The notes under the pieces: generated by a model
The model's input: the letters and a program-made list of their open reading frames with translations, nothing else
What the model was told of the DNA's origin: nothing
Database searches by the model: none
Translations under genes and position numbers: made by a program
Part shown: one piece after another, positions 44,480-53,300 of the stretch
Layout of the letters: every line of letters starts with the position of its first letter
Position numbering within the stretch: the first letter of the stretch is position 1
Source of the DNA: Clostridium sp. BSD9I1
Lineage (GTDB): Bacteria; Bacillota; Clostridia; Clostridiales; Clostridiaceae
Length of the DNA stretch: 64,000 nucleotides
Assembly (NCBI RefSeq): GCF_900185645.1
Contig: NZ_FYAM01000006.1
Coordinates: 310,001 to 374,000 of the forward strand
Direction of reading: 5' to 3'

Positions 44480-45319
44480 ATGGAACAACTTGCAGTATCA
44501 GAAATATCATTATCAGCGCAAAAAAAAATTAAATATTTTCATGAAATGCCTGTAAGGTTTTTTGTCTATTCGATGATGGCAGGTGTCTTTTGCGGTCTGG
44601 GTATGATTCTTGCATACTCTGCTGGAGGCTCCCTTAATAGCTTTGAAGCTACAAAAGGTTTTGCGAAAATAGTATTTGGTATTTCCTTTGCATTGAGTTT
44701 CACCCTTATTGTTTATGCTGGAAGTGAACTTTTTACGGGAAATGTGGGGGTTATGACCATAGGAGTATTTAATAGGGCGGTTTCTGTTAAAGAATCACTT
44801 TTGATGGTTTCGTTTGTTTACTTAGGAAACTTTTGCGGTGCTACCCTTATTGCTATTATAATAGGGGCAACAGGGCTTTTGGATGTGCCTATGACTGGAA
44901 ACTATATAGTCTCAAATAGTGTAATAAAGATGCAGCTGCCTTTTGCACAAAGCTTTTTCAGAGGCGTCCTCTGCAATATGCTTGTAGTGCTTGCCACATG
45001 GAGCTGCAGTAAGATTAAAAGTGAACCTGCCAAAATGCTTATTCTTGTTTGGTGTGTGTACGGATTCTGTGCCTCTGGCTTTGAACACAGCATTGCAAAT
45101 ATGGCCCTTTTTGTAATGAGCATAGTGTCCCCTCTAAAAACAGCTGATATCTCAATAGCAGGATATATAAACAATATAATTCCTGTTACACTTGGTAATA
45201 TAGTTGGTGGGGGACTTATTATAGGAGGGGGTTACTTTTTACTTGGAAGTGGGGAAAATAGGAAAAGTACTTCAGGGTTAGGTCAAGTTATTTCTAATGA
45301 TGCTAAGGATATAGAGTAA
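44480..45319 (+). CDS. FNT-family formate/nitrite/hydrosulfide channel
   Basis: This protein of about 279 residues from ATG 44480 (AAGAAGGTG eight bases before) has six main helices typical of the FNT fold, with ELFTGNVGVMTIGV near residue 75, YLGNFCGA and FEHSIANMALF as the family pore motifs. FNT channels carry small monovalent anions. The operon ends a set for sulfur amino acid breakdown, so hydrosulfide or methanethiolate export, as for the C. difficile HS- channel, is possible. Formate is the alternative. Confidence 0.87.
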   Translation: MEQLAVSEISLSAQKKIKYFHEMPVRFFVYSMMAGVFCGLGMILAYSAGGSLNSFEATKGFAKIVFGISFALSFTLIVYAGSELFTGNVGVMTIGVFNRAVSVKESLLMVSFVYLGNFCGATLIAIIIGATGLLDVPMTGNYIVSNSVIKMQLPFAQSFFRGVLCNMLVVLATWSCSKIKSEPAKMLILVWCVYGFCASGFEHSIANMALFVMSIVSPLKTADISIAGYINNIIPVTLGNIVGGGLIIGGGYFLLGSGENRKSTSGLGQVISNDAKDIE

Positions 45320-45565
45320 TCTTAGTACTTCTGAAAGAATAAATATAAATGAACCCATGGCAAAAAAATTCTAATAAATATAAGGTTGATTGTATTATCA
45401 TGTTGTGCTATATCAAAAAGAAGGAGATCAAGCTGATTATAAAGCATTAAATCTATTATGCTATAGAAAGAGCATATTTACTCTAGATAAAAGTAAGGAA
45501 TTATATAAAAATAGGAGGTAAGCCAGCAGTTTGATTATATCTGCTGGTTTATATCTTATTATAAC
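45320..45565. other. Gene-poor stretch with small hairpin
   Basis: There is no intact gene. A 38-codon open fragment from about 45402 to 45518 (containing GDQADYKALNLLCYRK) is unassigned. CCAGCAG/CTGCTGG at about 45524-45548 forms a hairpin followed by TTTATATCTTATT and could end a transcript. Confidence 0.4.
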
Positions 45566-45730
45566 CTAAGATTTATTGAAAGCTTCTATAACGTCTGTAT
45601 TATATATTCTTATACATTCATTAGATGCTCTTGTGCCAATAGTAGCAGGGCTATTTGTTACATGTATTCCATAGTGAGGAATGCTTAATCCCATCCATCT
45701 AACTCTAAAAGGTCCACCAGGATTTACATC
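45566..45730 (-). pseudogene. L,D-transpeptidase (YkuD) C-terminal fragment 1
   Basis: The minus strand reads NPGGPFRVRWMGLSIPHYGI, HVTNSPATIGTRASNECIRI, then YNTDVIEAFNKS and a stop. This matches the YkuD catalytic end, but the active-site SNGC is SNEC and HGTN is HVTN, and the N-terminal part is absent. It is a dead fragment abutting the LysR gene. A second fragment lies at 63507. Confidence 0.85.
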
Positions 45731-45731
45731 T

Positions 45732-46619
45732 CTATTTATTTTTTGTTCGTTCTTTTATATAAACTTGTAAACTCCTGTTAAATTTTTGTATTGTTAAAGC
45801 TCTATCAGAACGTGGCTTTTTATGTATTATAGAATAACAACAACGCTCTGGAGGTGGATCTGATAAGCGTGATAAATAACAATCGTCTGGAAGTAATGAG
45901 CATGCCACAGATTCGGGAAGAATTGTCCAGTCTTCCTCTTCGTTCAGAAATTCTACTGTAAGCTGTGCTAAATTCACTCGTAACTTTGCAAATCCAGGTT
46001 TCCACCAATAATCATGCCAATGATTATAATCTTGGCCGAAAAATTGAAATATTTCATTATTTGATTTTAATTCAGAAGGATGTACTATTTCAGAAAAAGA
46101 ATTCTTATTTCCCTTTCTCATTACAACAAAATTTTCTTTAAATATTAAATTAGAATTTAATTCTGGATAAGGTGCTTCTCCGTTAGTTAATCCTATATCT
46201 ACTTCTCTATTAGCTATCATCTCATAAGTAGGGATGGAATCAAGCAAAATGATTTCTAACTTCAAATTAGGATTTTTTCGTGATAATTGCCTAAAAAAAT
46301 CTCTTAACATATAGGAGGCTAAACTATCAGGAACGGCTATAGATAAATGTTCAATTAAATTATTTTCTTCTAGTGAATTTACTTCGATAGAAAGAGCTAA
46401 TATTTGTTCAGCTATTGTTAAAAAACGTTCACCAGATGGTGTCAATTGAACTGTGTCATGTCCTTTCCCTCGGAAAAGTAATTTGACGTTTAATTCTTTT
46501 TCCAACATAGAAAGTCTTCTACTAACTGTAGATTGGGTTAAAAACAAAGCACGTGCTGCTGTACTAATATTACGGTAATTGTTTATTTCCAAAAATATTT
46601 TAATATCTTTAATATCCAT
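45732..46619 (-). CDS. LysR-family regulator 2
   Basis: This 295-residue protein has an N-terminal helix-turn-helix (RNISTAARALFLTQSTVSRRL, near 15-35) and an effector domain. It is divergent from the threonine-dehydratase-like and DUF108 genes and is probably their regulator. Its stop lies one base from the L,D-transpeptidase fragment, so insertion of that DNA may have set the present 3' border. The protein is of normal length for the family. Confidence 0.9.
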   Translation of the reverse strand: MDIKDIKIFLEINNYRNISTAARALFLTQSTVSRRLSMLEKELNVKLLFRGKGHDTVQLTPSGERFLTIAEQILALSIEVNSLEENNLIEHLSIAVPDSLASYMLRDFFRQLSRKNPNLKLEIILLDSIPTYEMIANREVDIGLTNGEAPYPELNSNLIFKENFVVMRKGNKNSFSEIVHPSELKSNNEIFQFFGQDYNHWHDYWWKPGFAKLRVNLAQLTVEFLNEEEDWTILPESVACSLLPDDCYLSRLSDPPPERCCYSIIHKKPRSDRALTIQKFNRSLQVYIKERTKNK

Positions 46620-46747
46620 AGTAACAACCTCGTTTTTATTATAATTAATTTAAATATGATTGTTATAATATGCATTTATTACATATTATAATGCGAAAAT
46701 CATCATTTTACAAATATTTATTGTGATGATAGTATTTAATTATAGTT

Positions 46748-46822
46748 TGCACGATGTGTACCTGACCTAAGACTCCCATCCTTTCAAGGTTGGAGTAAGG
46801 GCAGCTACGACAATGGATAACG
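46748..46822 (+). other. Structured leader-like segment, unassigned
   Basis: GACTCC, CATCC, TTTCAAGG, TTGGAGT can fold as a stem with internal bulges, followed by AAGGGCAGCTACGACAATGG. Its GC content is well above the surrounding sequence. It lies 46 bp before the dehydratase start. It does not match a riboswitch I know. A transposon-end relic is an alternative. Confidence 0.35.
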
Positions 46823-46867
46823 ATTTCTAAGTTATATAAAATATTTTAATTTTAGGAGGTTAAAATC

Positions 46868-47827
46868 GTGGTTACAATAGAATCAATTTATGAGGCTCAA
46901 AAACGTATTGCTCCTTATATCAATAAGACGCCTCTCCTTCGTTTAAATAATCTAGATGAATATTTAGGTTGTCAAGTATATGCCAAAATGGAATCTTTTC
47001 AAAAGACCAATTCTTTTAAAGTCAGAGGTGCTCTTAATGCTTCAATAAGCTTGGCAGAGGAAGCATTGAAAAAAGGAATTATAACAGCTTCATCAGGAAA
47101 TCATGGAAAAGCTATAGCGTATGCGGCTAAACAACTAGGTACTAAGGCTTATGTTGTAGTTCCAGAAACTGCACCGAAAATCAAAGTTGAAGGAATCCAA
47201 TCATATGGAGCGGAAGTTATTTTTAGTGTTCCTGCAGAAAGATTTAATGTAGCTAAAAAATTAAGTGAAGAAAATAATTTGAGTTTTATTTCACCATTTG
47301 ATGATAATGAAGTCATTGCAGGACAAGGTACTGCAGGTTTAGAGATACTGGAACAACTGCCAGATGTAGATTATATAATTTCTCCAATTGGTGGAGGTGG
47401 ATTAATTGGTGGATTATCTACAGCAGTTAAAGAAACTAATCCACAAGTAAAAATCATTGGAGCTGAACCTACATTAGTTGCCCGCTATACTAACAGTTTT
47501 GCAGCAGGTCATCCGGTTACCTTGCCTTCAGAATCAAAGTCAGTAGCTGATGGATTACAAACATTAAAACCTGGTGAACTTAATTATCCTGTTGTAGAAA
47601 AATATGTTGATAAAATTGTCACAGTAGATGAAGAAAATATTCTTAAAGCAACTAAGTTATTTTTAACTAAGGGAAAATTATTAGCTGAGATTTCTTCATG
47701 TATCACCTTAGGTGCTATCTTACAAGGATCAGTTAGATTTAATGCAAATGACAAAGTAGTTTTGTTTATTTCAGGTGGTAACATTGGAATGGATCAGTTT
47801 GGTAAATTTGAAGGTATGAGTATATAA
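46868..47827 (+). CDS. Threonine/serine dehydratase-like PLP enzyme
   Basis: This 319-residue fold-type II PLP enzyme has the cofactor Lys in NSFKVRGALNA (near residue 52), the Asn-containing SSGNHGKAIAYAA, and the phosphate-binding GGGGLIGG loop near 176-183. It lacks the C-terminal regulatory domain of biosynthetic threonine deaminase. The GTG start at 46868 follows AGGAGG at 46855-46860. Relatives include catabolic threonine dehydratase, serine racemase and 3-hydroxyaspartate ammonia-lyase. The neighbouring aspartate-dehydrogenase-like gene makes a hydroxyaspartate-type substrate worth testing. Confidence 0.87.
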   Translation: MVTIESIYEAQKRIAPYINKTPLLRLNNLDEYLGCQVYAKMESFQKTNSFKVRGALNASISLAEEALKKGIITASSGNHGKAIAYAAKQLGTKAYVVVPETAPKIKVEGIQSYGAEVIFSVPAERFNVAKKLSEENNLSFISPFDDNEVIAGQGTAGLEILEQLPDVDYIISPIGGGGLIGGLSTAVKETNPQVKIIGAEPTLVARYTNSFAAGHPVTLPSESKSVADGLQTLKPGELNYPVVEKYVDKIVTVDEENILKATKLFLTKGKLLAEISSCITLGAILQGSVRFNANDKVVLFISGGNIGMDQFGKFEGMSI

Positions 47828-47905
47828 GAGCAGTAGCAAGTTCTTAAAATAATTGTATACAGTTATTTAGATGAAATAAAAAGATAAAAGGGAGATGGAT
47901 GAGCT

Positions 47906-48661
47906 ATGAAAAAAATAGGATTTATTGGTTACGGAACTATTGGTAAGCAAATAGTAAAACAAGTGAATCAGGAAGAAAATTACAGCATAGAATTTGTTGT
48001 TATAGGTGATGATAAAGAAAAAGATGGACAAGAATTACCTTATGTGAAAGAAATTACTTCAGATTTATTTGAAAAAGTAGATTTGGTAGTAGAAGTTGCT
48101 CATGCAGATATTATTGAAAAATATGGAGAGAAAATTTTAAGAAGTGCTGATTTACTTGCATTTTCAACTACAGCATTTTCAAACGAAGAGTTATATCAAA
48201 GGATTTTAGAAAGTTCTAAAAAATACGGAACAAAAGTTTATATCCCTCATGGTGCAATATTGGGATTAGATGGATTGTTTGATGGAAGAATGGTTATAGA
48301 TAGTGTTACTATTACTACTACTAAAAGTCCTAAAAGCCTTGGAAGACAGGATACAGAAAGAACTGTTGTTTATGAAGGTTCCACAAAAGAAATATGTAAA
48401 TTGTATCCGCGAAATGTTAACGTACATGCTGCAATTGCTATGGCAGGACTTGGGTTTGATAAGACAAAATCAGTTTTGATTTCAGATCCATCAGTATCCA
48501 CTAATGCTCATGTTATTTTGATTAAAGGACAAGGAATTGAATTTGAATTAAAAATAACAAGTATATCTCTAGGTGGTGTAACTGGCGCATATACTCCTAT
48601 TTCAGCTTTTGGTAGTTTACAAAGAGCTGCAAGTAATCAGAAAGATTTTATATTCGTATAG
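47906..48661 (+). CDS. Aspartate dehydrogenase-like protein (DUF108/NadX)
   Basis: This 251-residue protein starts with a Rossmann motif (IGFIGYGTIGKQIV) and has the DUF108 landmarks YIPHGAILGLDGLFDG and NVNVHAAIAMAGLGFDKT, including the conserved His. The family oxidises L-aspartate or reductively aminates oxaloacetate with NAD(P). No NAD biosynthesis genes are nearby. It pairs with the dehydratase-like gene under a LysR regulator, suggesting amino acid catabolism. Confidence 0.85.
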   Translation: MKKIGFIGYGTIGKQIVKQVNQEENYSIEFVVIGDDKEKDGQELPYVKEITSDLFEKVDLVVEVAHADIIEKYGEKILRSADLLAFSTTAFSNEELYQRILESSKKYGTKVYIPHGAILGLDGLFDGRMVIDSVTITTTKSPKSLGRQDTERTVVYEGSTKEICKLYPRNVNVHAAIAMAGLGFDKTKSVLISDPSVSTNAHVILIKGQGIEFELKITSISLGGVTGAYTPISAFGSLQRAASNQKDFIFV

Positions 48662-48898
48662 ATAGTATAGAGAAATTTATCATTTTTTAAATTTCCTAAT
48701 AGGTAGAAGTAGGATGTTTACCAATCTATAATTGGTTAAGTATTGAGCTGGATGTAAAATATAATATTAACACAAAAGACACTCCGTAAATTCTTAATTT
48801 TGGATTTACAGAGTGTCTTTGCTATAATATGAGAAGATTAGAAGGCTCTTTTTATTTTAATAGTCTTTAGTTAATTTTTAATTTTTCTAAAGAAACTG
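48662..48898 (+). terminator. Spacer with terminator after DUF108 gene
   Basis: The spacer has no gene. AAAGACACTC (48775-48784) pairs with GAGTGTCTTT (48811-48820), extended by GTAAAT/ATTTAC, and forms a strong hairpin. A looser T-rich run (CTTTTTATTTT) follows near 48846. Confidence 0.65.
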
Positions 48899-48929
48899 TT
48901 GACATAAAGTTAACTTTACCCCTTATCAT
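48899..48929 (+). promoter_or_regulatory. MerR-type promoter with 19-bp spacer
   Basis: TTGACA (48899-48904) and TATCAT (48924-48929) are 19 bp apart, longer than normal, and the spacer holds the palindrome AAAGTTAACTTT. This is the classic arrangement for promoters activated by MerR proteins through DNA untwisting. It lies 60 bp before the MerR gene, so it is probably autoregulated. Confidence 0.8.
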
Positions 48930-48988
48930 ATGGTTATAGATGCAATTAATTATGATTAGCAATTACTCAGTGGAGAAGGGGGTGCTCT

Positions 48989-49390
48989 ATGAGCTATACC
49001 ATTAGACAAGTAGCAGAGAAAATGGGGGTTGCAGTTTCCACCCTGCGTTACTACGATAAAGAAGGACTTTTGCCGTTTGTGGATAAAAAGCCAGATGGAA
49101 CCAGAGTTTTCAAAGATGAAGATTTTCAAGGCTTAGGTATTATAGCCTGTATGAAGAATTCTGGAATGCCAATAAAAGATATAAAAAGGTACATGGATTT
49201 GTGTATAGAGGGGGATAATACTCTTAAGGATCGGTTGGAGATTTTTCTTGAAAGAAAGGAATATGTTCAAAAGCAGATGGAAGAATTAAAAAAGGTAATG
49301 GAAACTATTGAACATAAAATATGGTATTATGAAACAGCGATTGAGGCTGGCACAGAGGCAATCCATAAACAAAACAAAGAGTATGAGTAA
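48989..49390 (+). CDS. MerR-family regulator
   Basis: This 133-residue protein has an N-terminal MerR winged helix (YTIRQVAEKMGVAVSTLRYYDKEGLLPF), a coiled-coil dimerisation helix (near 80-115) and no obvious ligand domain. There is no Cys metal-binding set, so it is of the TipA/BmrR/NmlR-like small type. The MerR-type promoter upstream and three redox genes downstream suggest it controls a hydrogenase/ferredoxin module. Confidence 0.9.
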   Translation: MSYTIRQVAEKMGVAVSTLRYYDKEGLLPFVDKKPDGTRVFKDEDFQGLGIIACMKNSGMPIKDIKRYMDLCIEGDNTLKDRLEIFLERKEYVQKQMEELKKVMETIEHKIWYYETAIEAGTEAIHKQNKEYE

Positions 49391-49461
49391 GAGAACAAAG
49401 TTAGAAAAAATGCTTTTAGTGCAAGAAACAAAATAAATTAGTGGAAATGGAAGGTGCTAAC

Positions 49462-50484
49462 TTGAGTAAAGTATATTTTATTAAAAATTCGGAATCAGAT
49501 TATGCGAGGCTTGGAAAAGATGCCTTGGAGCTATTAAAAAAAGTAGTATCAGAAACTGGACACCAGTTTGAAAAAGAAGTGCCTATAAAGGTTCATTTTG
49601 GTGAAAAGGGAAACAAAACCTTTATTCCTGCAAAATGCTACGAGGAAACCATAAGTTATTTGAAAGAAAACGGAGTATCACCGTCTTATATTGAAACTAA
49701 TGTATTGTATAGGGGATCAAGGACTACTACAAAGCTACACATTGAAACAGCAAAAGCTCATGGCTTCACACAGATTCCAATCGTAATAGCAGATGGAGAT
49801 ATTGGAACAGAATATGATGAAATAGAAATAAATAAAGAATATATTAAAAAATGTAAAATAGGTAAGGGTTATGGGAAATTCAAACAATTTATTATTATGA
49901 GTCATTTCAAGGGTCATGTAGAAGCTGGATTTGGTGGTGCTCTAAAGCAGCTTGCTATGGGTTTTGCTGCTAGAGGTGGAAAATTGGAGCAGCATTCTGG
50001 CATATCTCCTGTGGTAACTGCTGAAAAATGTATTTCCTGTGGTATTTGTGTTAAAAAGTGCAACTTTGAGGCCATTCAAACTCCAGACACTGCGGTAATT
50101 GATAGTAGTAAATGCATTGGCTGTGCAGGGTGTATTGCTGTTTGTCCTCAAGGTGCAATTGAAAACACCTGGGGAGGCTCTCATTTTTTTGAGAAACTTT
50201 CAGAGTATGCCTACGGAGCGTCAAAAGATAAAGACAACATATACATCACCTTTGTACATAATATTACCAAGGAGTGTGACTGTGCAGGTACACATATGAA
50301 ACCAATTGCAGATAATATCGGTATTCTTGCTGGAAAAGATCCTGTTGCTTTGGATACAGCATGCCTTGACTTAGTTCAGGAAAACAGCAGGAAAAAACTT
50401 TTTGAAAAGGGTAGGACATCTCTTAGTCATGCAGAAAAAATTGGATTAGGAACAATGAAGTATGAGCTAATTGAAATTAAGTAG
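49462..50484 (+). CDS. DUF362 protein with two 4Fe-4S motifs
   Basis: From TTG 49462 (AAGGTG seven bases before; an in-frame GTG lies at 49441) the protein has about 340 residues. The DUF362 core (VKFIxK-like start, FKGHVEAGFGGALKQLAMGFAARGGK) contains an inserted 2x[4Fe-4S] ferredoxin domain, CISCGICVKKCNFEA and CIGCAGCIAVCPQGA, near residues 186-225. It is a soluble iron-sulfur protein, probably an electron carrier. It lies between the MerR gene and a hydrogenase-like operon. Confidence 0.87.
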   Translation: MSKVYFIKNSESDYARLGKDALELLKKVVSETGHQFEKEVPIKVHFGEKGNKTFIPAKCYEETISYLKENGVSPSYIETNVLYRGSRTTTKLHIETAKAHGFTQIPIVIADGDIGTEYDEIEINKEYIKKCKIGKGYGKFKQFIIMSHFKGHVEAGFGGALKQLAMGFAARGGKLEQHSGISPVVTAEKCISCGICVKKCNFEAIQTPDTAVIDSSKCIGCAGCIAVCPQGAIENTWGGSHFFEKLSEYAYGASKDKDNIYITFVHNITKECDCAGTHMKPIADNIGILAGKDPVALDTACLDLVQENSRKKLFEKGRTSLSHAEKIGLGTMKYELIEIK

Positions 50485-50619
50485 AGTACAATTACTATTT
50501 ATTAAACAAACTTTTTAAATTAAATATTGTTTTTTTATTCCCTTGGTAGAAAGTAGTAGAGAAATATGCTTTAATATTAAATATAAATGATAAAACAGGA
50601 ATGAATTTGGAGGGGTATT

Positions 50620-50892
50620 ATGAATGTAAAAGTTTGTGTAGGTTCAAACTGTACGCTGCTTGGAGCGATGGGTATTTTAGACCAAATTGAAGACTTAAAG
50701 GACATTATTAATGAAGACTTAGATAACTATAATGTTGAAGAATTGGAAGTTGAAGTAGTCAAGTGTTTAGGGTTTTGCAAAGGAACTAATAAAAAAATAT
50801 CACCCGTAGTAGTTATAGATGACGAGACAATATTTAATGCTACTAGCCAGATTGTAATGGAGAAAATTATAAACAAAGTAAGAAAGAAGTAA
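50620..50892 (+). CDS. Thioredoxin-like [2Fe-2S] ferredoxin (NuoE-like)
   Basis: This 90-residue protein has Cys at residues 6 and 11 (CVGSNC) and near 48 and 52 (CLGFC), the four-Cys pattern of NuoE/HydC-type thioredoxin-fold [2Fe-2S] proteins. It is 27 bp before the hydrogenase-like gene and so probably a dedicated electron partner of it. GGAGGGG precedes ATG 50620. Confidence 0.85.
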   Translation: MNVKVCVGSNCTLLGAMGILDQIEDLKDIINEDLDNYNVEELEVEVVKCLGFCKGTNKKISPVVVIDDETIFNATSQIVMEKIINKVRKK

Positions 50893-50919
50893 AAGAAAAC
50901 TACGGAGGAAAAGTTTGTC

Positions 50920-52425
50920 ATGAAAGAAAGCTATGTTAATCTAATTAATATTAGAAGAAAGGTATTTTCTACTATTGCCAAAATGGCATACGATGCTTCT
51001 GATCTAAGCGAATTAGAGAAAGCATCTTTTGAAATTTTACCTAATGAGGTAGGTATATATAGAGATAGTATATTTAGAGAAAGAGCAATAGTAGACGAGC
51101 GACTAAGACTAACAATGGGTTTAGATGCAAGAAAACCAACTGAATATCACCGTGTTACTGATGGGATTTCCGAAGTAGATGTGGATAAAACTCAATTTAT
51201 TGAGCCTTTGGTAAATGTTATTACCCATGCATGTGAAGCATGTCCGACTAAAGCCTTTTATGTAACAGACAATTGTCGAAAGTGCTTGGCTCATCCATGT
51301 ACTAATGTATGTCCAACAAATGCAGTTTCTATAGGAAAGAATAGAGCAATTATTGATCAGGAAAAATGCATTAAATGTGGTAGATGTAAGGAAACCTGCC
51401 CATATAGTGCAATTGTAAAATATGAAAGGCCTTGTGCCGCTGCATGTGGTGTTAATGCAATAGATAGTGATTATTTAGGAAGAGCTCAGATAGACAGAGA
51501 CCGATGCGTATCCTGTGGAAGATGCATTACTCATTGTCCTTATGGAGCCATTGCAGATAAGTCTCAAATATATCAGCTAATCAAATCACTAAAGACCAAT
51601 ACTCATATGTATGCCATAATAGCTCCCTCATTTTTGGGACAGTTTGGACCATTAGCTTCTCCGGTTCAAATATTTGAGGGTATAAAACAGCTTGGCTTTA
51701 GAGATGTGGTAGAGGTAAGCTTGGGCGCTGATATTACAACTCTTCACGAAGCAAAAGAATTTCTTGAAAGAGTACCTAATGATATTCCTTATATGGGAAC
51801 AAGCTGTTGTAATTCTTGGACTTTAATGGTTAAAAAGCTATTTCCAGATCAATACGAATATATATCGGACTCTGCTTCTCCGATGGTTGAGACTGCAAAG
51901 CATATTAAGAAAATTGACCCAGATGCAAATATAACATTTATAGGGCCATGTATTTCCAAGAAATTAGAAGCATTAAGAGAAGATGTTAAGGACTATGTAC
52001 ACTTTGTAATAACCTTTGAGGAACTTATGGGTATGTTTGTTGCCAAGGAAATAGAATTATCAGAAATAGAAGTATCTAAAGAAATACAGGATGCTTCAAC
52101 ATTAGGTCGAGGATATGCTATAGCAGGGGGAGTAGCTGAAGCAGTAAAAAAGACTGCTTTGATTATTGACCCGTCAAGGGAAATTAACATAGAAGGTGTA
52201 TCAACTTTACATGAATGTGTAAAGCTTATGAAGGTAGCAAAGTCTGGAAAAAAGAATGGATATTTGCTTGAAGGTATGGCATGTCCCGGTGGCTGTATTG
52301 CTGGACCGGGAACAATAGCATCGATGAATAGAGTTAAAAAGGCAGTAGTAAATTTTAAAAATGAGTCTGAATATAAAACTCCATTTGATAATGATATTAT
52401 TGATAAAAAGTTAAGAAATAAATAA
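50920..52425 (+). CDS. Group B-like monomeric [FeFe]-hydrogenase
   Basis: This 501-residue protein has four-Cys iron-sulfur motifs in its N-terminal third (including CIKCGRCKETCP and CVSCGRCITHCP), then the three H-cluster motifs: TSCCNSW near 292, FIGPCISKKLEA near 340 and EGMACPGGCIAGPG near 452. All H-cluster Cys residues are present. The first motif has Asn where most hydrogenases have Pro (TSCCPxW). It may be a hydrogenase or a hydrogen/redox sensor. The neighbouring [2Fe-2S] and DUF362 proteins would supply electrons. Maturases HydEFG are not in this window. Confidence 0.87.
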   Translation: MKESYVNLINIRRKVFSTIAKMAYDASDLSELEKASFEILPNEVGIYRDSIFRERAIVDERLRLTMGLDARKPTEYHRVTDGISEVDVDKTQFIEPLVNVITHACEACPTKAFYVTDNCRKCLAHPCTNVCPTNAVSIGKNRAIIDQEKCIKCGRCKETCPYSAIVKYERPCAAACGVNAIDSDYLGRAQIDRDRCVSCGRCITHCPYGAIADKSQIYQLIKSLKTNTHMYAIIAPSFLGQFGPLASPVQIFEGIKQLGFRDVVEVSLGADITTLHEAKEFLERVPNDIPYMGTSCCNSWTLMVKKLFPDQYEYISDSASPMVETAKHIKKIDPDANITFIGPCISKKLEALREDVKDYVHFVITFEELMGMFVAKEIELSEIEVSKEIQDASTLGRGYAIAGGVAEAVKKTALIIDPSREINIEGVSTLHECVKLMKVAKSGKKNGYLLEGMACPGGCIAGPGTIASMNRVKKAVVNFKNESEYKTPFDNDIIDKKLRNK

Positions 52426-52429
52426 AATA

Positions 52430-52484
52430 TAAGGTTCATATTAATGTAGCTTAGTATACATTGATATGAACCTTATATTTTATT
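52430..52484 (+). terminator. Terminator of the hydrogenase operon
   Basis: ATAAGGTTCATATTAATGTA pairs with TACATTGATATGAACCTTAT with one mismatch, followed by ATTTTATT. Confidence 0.85.
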
Positions 52485-52525
52485 CTGCATTTGTTGTATA
52501 AATCTCTTTTTTTGATGAAAAGAAA

Positions 52526-52553
52526 AACCGTCATCACTTTCGTGATGACGGTT
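52526..52553. repeat. Strong GC-rich hairpin
   Basis: AACCGTCATCAC and GTGATGACGGTT form a perfect 12-bp stem with a four-base loop. On the minus strand it is preceded by CAGGTTTTCAGTGGCCTC-like DNA (complement of 52558-52585) and followed by a T-rich run, so it may end a transcript or mark a decayed insertion sequence. Confidence 0.5.
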
Positions 52554-52703
52554 GAAAACTAATAGTTTTTCAGTGGCCTCAGGTTATACACCAATCTTTT
52601 TGTAATCTAAGATGCAATCTCTTAGCTGCTTGCATATAAATATGTTTTAAAATTAGAATAAATAGATAAGGTTTGCATTTTGGTTTTCAATTAATGAAAA
52701 ATA

Positions 52704-53300
52704 TTATTTTTTAAATAATGTAAAAAAGTCTGCAAGAAATTGTCCCATTTCTAAGGAGGAAAACTTTTCGTCCTTTTTTGAATTGATCCATTTTATAAAA
52801 ACTCCAGCATATCCATAGGAAAGAAGTATAGTTAAGTAGCTAATATATGGCTTAGGAAATATTTTCTCAATATCCCAGTCTTTGCGAGTTTTAGATTGCT
52901 CCTCAATTATTAAATTAGTTAATTTTTCAAGAAATAAGCCATCTCCGTTTTGACCAAGGAGCAATTTAAATATTTCAGCATTTTCTTCTATGTAATTGAA
53001 ATAAGATGAATAGATTCGAGTAGCATCTGGTAATTCCAGAGTCAATGTTTTTCCTTGACTACTTTTTCTAACAGCGTGAAAGTTTTCCTTAAGCCCGTCA
53101 AGAAATTCAACTTGAATACTTTCTAGTAGCTCATACTTATTTTCGTAATGAGAATAGAAGGCTGCACGAGATACACCCGCTCCAGTTATTATATCCTTTA
53201 CATGGATTTTATAGAAACTTTGTTTTTTTAGTAAAGACAAAAAAGAATCGCGAATTAGTATTTGAACTCTAGTCAAATTTTTGCTATAGCATTTAGCCAT
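52704..53300 (-). CDS. TetR-family regulator
   Basis: From ATG 53298-53300 (AAAGGGAAG before it; longer frame starts lack a ribosome site) the protein has 198 residues. Its helix-turn-helix is YKIHVKDIITGAGVSRAAFYSHYENKYELL near 27-56. The C-terminal helical ligand domain is unremarkable. It is divergent from the nine-gene BKACE operon, whose upstream region has two short palindromes, so it is probably the repressor of that operon. Confidence 0.88.
   Translation of the reverse strand: MAKCYSKNLTRVQILIRDSFLSLLKKQSFYKIHVKDIITGAGVSRAAFYSHYENKYELLESIQVEFLDGLKENFHAVRKSSQGKTLTLELPDATRIYSSYFNYIEENAEIFKLLLGQNGDGLFLEKLTNLIIEEQSKTRKDWDIEKIFPKPYISYLTILLSYGYAGVFIKWINSKKDEKFSSLEMGQFLADFFTLFKK

Noticed and set aside
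52526-52600. Insertion sequence end
   Set aside because: A strong hairpin and a CAGTGGCCTC stretch are suggestive, but no transposase, paired inverted repeat or target duplication was found.
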